From an uncultured Bacteroidota bacterium (GTDB lineage: Bacteria > Bacteroidota > Bacteroidia > Flavobacteriales > Flavobacteriaceae): DNA of 64,000 bases. The notes below the pieces were generated by a model. The model did no database searches, was not told the DNA's origin, and was given only the letters and a program-made list of their open reading frames with translations. The translations under genes and the position numbers were made by a program. Below, one piece after another: positions 60,016-64,000 of the stretch (position 1 is the stretch's first letter; every line of letters starts with the position of its first letter). Location of the stretch: contig CACEKJ010000005.1 of assembly GCA_902560045.1 (NCBI GenBank), forward strand, positions 1 to 64,000, written 5' to 3'.

Positions 60016-60855
60016 ATGAGTTATATACCAAGATTAAAAAAGGAATATAAAAGTAATGTTGTTACTAGATTGATTAAAGAATTTAGTTACGATAACGTTA
60101 TGCAGGTGCCAAAACTTGAAAAAATTGTTATTTCAAAAGGAGTTGGTGCAGCCGTTAACGATAAAAAACTTATTGATCATGCCTTAAACGAGGTGACCGA
60201 AATTTCTGGACAAAAAGCTATAGCTACTATGTCTAAAAAAGATGTCGCATCATTTAAATTAAGAAAAGGTATGCCGGTTGGAGTTAAGGTTACTCTAAGA
60301 GGCGAAAAAATGTATGAGTTTTTAGATAGATTTGTCACAACAGCATTACCTAGAGTAAGAGATTTCAGTGGTGTAAAGAGTACAGGTTTTGACGGAAGAG
60401 GAAACTATAATCTTGGTGTTACTGAGCAAATTATCTTTCCTGAAATAAATATTGATAAAATCAATAAAATTTCTGGTATGGATATAACATTTGTTACTAG
60501 TGCTAATTCTGATAAAGAGGCTATGCAACTGTTAAGTGAATTAGGATTGCCTTTCAAGAAAAAAGAATCAAGTGACAATAATTCAACGGTTGAAGATAAA
60601 AAACCGCCGGTGATTGAGCAAGCTCCAGCAGCTGAGGTTGTAGAGGAATCACCAGTCGAGGAAGTTGCAGAGCAAGCTCCAGCAGCTGAGGTTGTAGAGG
60701 AATCACCAGTTGAGGAAGTTGTAGAGGAAGCTCCACTAGCTGAGGTTGTAGAGCAATCACCAGTCGAGGAAGTTGCAGAGGAAGCTCCAGTCGAGGAAGT
60801 TGCAGAGGAACCTTCTGAAAATGAAGAAGAAGAATCAAAAGAAGATAATAAATAA
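60016..60855 (+). CDS. rplE: 50S ribosomal protein L5 with acidic repeat C-terminal extension
   Basis: Core L5 ([15 protein letters not shown]...[20 protein letters not shown]) then ~95-aa A/P/V/E repeat tail. Confidence 0.97.
   Translation: MSYIPRLKKEYKSNVVTRLIKEFSYDNVMQVPKLEKIVISKGVGAAVNDKKLIDHALNEVTEISGQKAIATMSKKDVASFKLRKGMPVGVKVTLRGEKMYEFLDRFVTTALPRVRDFSGVKSTGFDGRGNYNLGVTEQIIFPEINIDKINKISGMDITFVTSANSDKEAMQLLSELGLPFKKKESSDNNSTVEDKKPPVIEQAPAAEVVEESPVEEVAEQAPAAEVVEESPVEEVVEEAPLAEVVEQSPVEEVAEEAPVEEVAEEPSENEEEESKEDNK
60616..60804 (+). repeat. In-frame 54-bp tandem repeat (3 copies plus a 27-bp partial) in rplE
   Basis: Units at 60616-60669, 60670-60723, 60724-60777, encoding [18 protein letters not shown]-like 18-mers. 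Confidence 0.95.
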
Positions 60856-60879
60856 TAAAAATTTAAAAAGAAGAATACT

Positions 60880-61149
60880 ATGGCTAAAGAATCAATGAAA
60901 GCTCGAGAAGTAAAGAGGGCAAAAATTGTAGCTAAATATGCTGAAAAAAGAAAGGCATTAAAAGAAGCTGGTGATTATGAAGGATTACAAAAGCTTCCAA
61001 AAAATGCTTCTCCAATAAGAATGCATAATAGATGTAAACTTACAGGAAGACCTAAAGGTTACATGAGGAATTTTGGTATATCTAGAGTTCTTTTTAGAGA
61101 AATGGCTAACAAAGGTTTAATTCCAGGAGTTAAAAAAGCTAGCTGGTAA
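60880..61149 (+). CDS. rpsN: 30S ribosomal protein S14 (zinc-free type)
   Basis: [40 protein letters not shown] lacks CxxC pairs. Confidence 0.98.
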   Translation: MAKESMKAREVKRAKIVAKYAEKRKALKEAGDYEGLQKLPKNASPIRMHNRCKLTGRPKGYMRNFGISRVLFREMANKGLIPGVKKASW

Positions 61150-61167
61150 CAAAATAAATATAAAAAA

Positions 61168-61566
61168 ATGAATACAGATCCAATAGCTGATTATTTAACA
61201 AGAGTTAGAAATGCAATTAGAGCAAACCATAAGGTTGTTTCAATTCCAGCATCTAACCTAAAAAAGGAAATCACAAAAATATTATTTGATCAAGGTTATA
61301 TTTTAAGTTATAAGTTTGAGGATGACTCTGCACAGGGTAGTATTAAAATAGCTTTAAAATATACTAAAGAAAATAATGAATCAGTAATTACCAATATTTC
61401 TAGAATCAGCAAACCTGGTCTAAGGAAATATTCAAATTCTACTGATTTACCAAGAGTTTTAAACGGTTTAGGAATTGCAATAATTTCAACATCTAAAGGA
61501 GTTATGACTGCTAAGCAAGCAAAAAGCGCGAATGTAGGTGGAGAAGTAATCTGTTACGTTAATTAG
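61168..61566 (+). CDS. rpsH: 30S ribosomal protein S8
   Basis: [32 protein letters not shown]. Confidence 0.99.
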   Translation: MNTDPIADYLTRVRNAIRANHKVVSIPASNLKKEITKILFDQGYILSYKFEDDSAQGSIKIALKYTKENNESVITNISRISKPGLRKYSNSTDLPRVLNGLGIAIISTSKGVMTAKQAKSANVGGEVICYVN

Positions 61567-61579
61567 AAAAAAATAAAAA

Positions 61580-62122
61580 ATGTCTAGAGTAGGAAAAAAT
61601 CCAATCACAATCCCTGAGGGAGTTTCTGTAGAAGTTTCTGACAATAAAATTATTGTTAAGGGAAAGTTAGGAGAAATTGAACAAGAGTTTTCTGATGTAT
61701 CTATAAATATTAATGAAGGTATCTTAACGTTAGAAAGACCATCAGAAGCTAAAGATCATAAGTCTAAGCATGGTTTATATAGAGCCCTTATTAACAATAT
61801 GGTTATTGGTGTTTCAGAAGGCTGGACAAAAGAATTAGAACTAGTGGGTGTGGGATATAGAGCAACTGCACAGGGACAAAAACTTGAATTGGCATTAGGC
61901 TTTTCTCATAGTATTGTTATGAGCTTAGCAAATGAAATTAAAGTTGAAACAGTTTCTGAAAAAGGAGCAAACCCTATTATTAAGCTTTCGTCTTTTGATA
62001 AACAACTGGTTGGACAGGTTGCTGCTAAAATTAGATCCTTTAGAAAACCTGAACCATACAAAGGAAAAGGGATTAGATTTGTAGGTGAACAAATTAGAAG
62101 AAAAGCTGGTAAACAAGCTTAA
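61580..62122 (+). CDS. rplF: 50S ribosomal protein L6
   Basis: [36 protein letters not shown]. Confidence 0.99.
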   Translation: MSRVGKNPITIPEGVSVEVSDNKIIVKGKLGEIEQEFSDVSININEGILTLERPSEAKDHKSKHGLYRALINNMVIGVSEGWTKELELVGVGYRATAQGQKLELALGFSHSIVMSLANEIKVETVSEKGANPIIKLSSFDKQLVGQVAAKIRSFRKPEPYKGKGIRFVGEQIRRKAGKQA

Positions 62123-62132
62123 TATTTATATT

Positions 62133-62489
62133 ATGAAGTTGACAAAAAAACAAAGAAGAACAAGAATTAAAAATAGAATCAGGAAGATTGTTTCAGGTAC
62201 TGATAAACAACCTAGGCTGTCTGTTTTTAGAAGTAATAAAGAGATTTATGCTCAGTTGATTGACGATGTTACAGGTAGTACTTTAGCTGCGTGCTCTTCA
62301 TCTGAAAAGGAAATCTCTAAAAGTAAATCGAATAAAATTGAAACTGCTGCATTAGTTGGTAAAAAACTTGCTGAAAAGGCAGTGACAAAGGGAATTAAAC
62401 AAGTCTCTTTTGATCGATCAGGATATTTATATCATGGAAGAGTAAAGTCTTTAGCTGATGGAGCAAGAGAAGGTGGATTAAAATTTTAA
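62133..62489 (+). CDS. rplR: 50S ribosomal protein L18
   Basis: [22 protein letters not shown] 62133 preferred over ORF-track start overlapping rplF. Confidence 0.97.
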   Translation: MKLTKKQRRTRIKNRIRKIVSGTDKQPRLSVFRSNKEIYAQLIDDVTGSTLAACSSSEKEISKSKSNKIETAALVGKKLAEKAVTKGIKQVSFDRSGYLYHGRVKSLADGAREGGLKF

Positions 62490-62492
62490 TTT

Positions 62493-63017
62493 ATGTATCA
62501 TAACTATAAAAATGTTGAAAGAGTTAAGCCAGGAGGTTTAGAATTAAAAGATAGCTTGGTTGGAGTTCAGAGAGTAACAAAAGTTACCAAAGGTGGTAGA
62601 ACATTTGGTTTCTCAGCTATTGTTGTTGTTGGAGATGAAAATGGAGTTGTAGGTCACGGATTAGGAAAATCTAAAGATGTTTCTAGTGCAATCGGTAAAG
62701 CTGTTGAAGATGCAAAAAAGAATCTCGTGAGAATTCCTATTGTAAAAGGAACATTACCTCATCAACAAAAAGGTAAATTTGGAGGAGCAAGAGTAAATAT
62801 TATTCCTGCTTCGCCTGGTACTGGTGTTATCGCTGGTGGAGCTGTGAGAACTGTTCTTGAAGCTGTTGGTGTTAATGATGTTTTATCTAAGTCTCAAGGC
62901 TCATCCAATCCTCACAATGTTGTCAAGGCTACATTTGATGCTTTGTTAAGATTGAAAAATGCCTATACAATTGCAAAAAATAGAGGTATTTCATTAGAAA
63001 AATTATATAAGGGATAA
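62493..63017 (+). CDS. rpsE: 30S ribosomal protein S5
   Basis: [36 protein letters not shown]. Confidence 0.99.
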   Translation: MYHNYKNVERVKPGGLELKDSLVGVQRVTKVTKGGRTFGFSAIVVVGDENGVVGHGLGKSKDVSSAIGKAVEDAKKNLVRIPIVKGTLPHQQKGKFGGARVNIIPASPGTGVIAGGAVRTVLEAVGVNDVLSKSQGSSNPHNVVKATFDALLRLKNAYTIAKNRGISLEKLYKG

Positions 63018-63018
63018 A

Positions 63019-63195
63019 ATGGCAAAAATTAAAGTTACACAGGTAAGGAGTTCAATTAATAGAACTAAAAAACAAAAGTTAACACTAGCTGCCCTTGGTT
63101 TGAGGAAGTTAGGAATGACTGTTGAACATGAAAGTACTCCTAATATTTTAGGAATGATTAATAAAGTGAGTCATTTAGTAACTGTAGAAAAATAA
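63019..63195 (+). CDS. rpmD: 50S ribosomal protein L30
   Basis: 58-aa frame not in ORF track: [58 protein letters not shown]. Confidence 0.97.
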   Translation: MAKIKVTQVRSSINRTKKQKLTLAALGLRKLGMTVEHESTPNILGMINKVSHLVTVEK

Positions 63196-63199
63196 TAAA

Positions 63200-63652
63200 A
63201 TGGATTTAAGTAATTTAAAGCCTGCTAAAGGCTCAATTAATAAAAATAGTAAAAGAGTTGGTAGAGGACAAGGATCTGGAAAAGGTGGTACAGCTACAAG
63301 AGGTCACAAAGGTGCAAAATCTAGATCAGGATACTCAAAAAAATTAGGATTTGAAGGTGGACAAATGCCATTACAAAGAAGGATTCCTAAGTTTGGATTT
63401 ACGAATATTAATAGAGTTGAATATCAAGGAGTTAATCTTGACACCATTCAGTCTCTTATTGATAATAAAAAAATTCAAGCTACTCTTGATTTTGAATCTA
63501 TGGTTAAATTAAGATTGGTTAGAAAAAATGAGTTGGTAAAAATACTAGGTAGAGGTGAATTAAAAGGAAAAATAAAAATCTCGGCTCATAAGTTTACTGC
63601 ATCCGCAAAATCTGCAATTGAAGCAGTTGGTGGGGAAGCTGTTAACATTTAA
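63200..63652 (+). CDS. rplO: 50S ribosomal protein L15
   Basis: RVGRGQGSGKGGTATRGHKGAKSRSGYS. Confidence 0.99.
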   Translation: MDLSNLKPAKGSINKNSKRVGRGQGSGKGGTATRGHKGAKSRSGYSKKLGFEGGQMPLQRRIPKFGFTNINRVEYQGVNLDTIQSLIDNKKIQATLDFESMVKLRLVRKNELVKILGRGELKGKIKISAHKFTASAKSAIEAVGGEAVNI

Positions 63653-63660
63653 AAAAGAAT

Positions 63661-64000
63661 ATGAAAGTAATTGAAGTTTTAAAGAATATTTGGAAAATTA
63701 CCGAGCTTAAGGATAGAATCATGCTAACCTTAACTATGCTTCTCGTTTACAGATTTGGCGCACAGGTTGTTCTTCCTGGAATTGATGCAAGTAAATTGGG
63801 TCAAATTGCTGAGAATACTGAGCAAGGTATTCTAGGACTTTTAAATGCATTTACAGGTGGAGCTTTTGCAAATGCATCTGTTTTTGCTCTTGGTATTATG
63901 CCTTACATTTCTGCTTCCATTGTTGTTCAATTAATGGGGATTGCAATTCCATATCTTCAAAAATTACAAAAAGAAGGAGCTAGTGGTCAGAAAAAGATTA
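63661..64000 (+). CDS. secY: Preprotein translocase subunit SecY, partial (runs off window)
   Basis: MKVIEVLKNIWKITELKDRIMLTLTMLLVYRFGAQVVLPGID; syntenic after rplO. Confidence 0.96.
   Translation, partial: MKVIEVLKNIWKITELKDRIMLTLTMLLVYRFGAQVVLPGIDASKLGQIAENTEQGILGLLNAFTGGAFANASVFALGIMPYISASIVVQLMGIAIPYLQKLQKEGASGQKKI

Noticed and set aside
60554-60838. 94-aa minus-strand ORF with [17 protein letters not shown] repeats
   Set aside because: Antisense shadow of the rplE tandem repeat; no start-region support and composition explained by the repeat.
62085-62132. N-terminal extension of rplR in the ORF track
   Set aside because: Overlaps rplF; L18 starts naturally at ATG 62133.

Overview
This is an AT-rich Flavobacteriia/Bacteroidota chromosomal window, very compact and almost entirely housekeeping. 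In order it holds: topA; an arginase/formimidoylglutamase-like gene; the T9SS/gliding core gldKLMN; an initiator-type tRNA-Met(CAU); DUF998 and YHYH proteins; an ABC-F ATPase; a VPS10/BNR-type protein; thrB; amt; era-der; MerR, M23 peptidase and alaS; a PLP dehydratase; a gcvP / KAS III-like / methyltransferase / GT2 gene run; a UbiA-like membrane protein; purEK; adk-obg-TPR-mpl-HAD; rlmB; a CRTAC/FG-GAP lipoprotein; a SusC/SusD/lipoprotein locus; a BamA-like protein; and a merged str-S10-spc ribosomal protein cluster ending in partial secY. I saw no CRISPR array, phage or transposon. The observations I rate highest are: (1) a 133-nt structured gap between rpsJ and rplC, ending in a terminator-like hairpin, which is a candidate ribosomal-protein leader/attenuator; (2) ribosomal protein L5 with a ~95-aa acidic tail built from 54-bp tandem repeats; (3) an arginase-fold protein beside gldKLMN with substituted metal ligands; (4) a 17-bp palindrome between opposed promoters of alaS and the M23 peptidase; and (5) -7 boxes placed so that era and the CRTAC gene may be transcribed leaderless. 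Everything is read by eye; no searches or folding programs were run.
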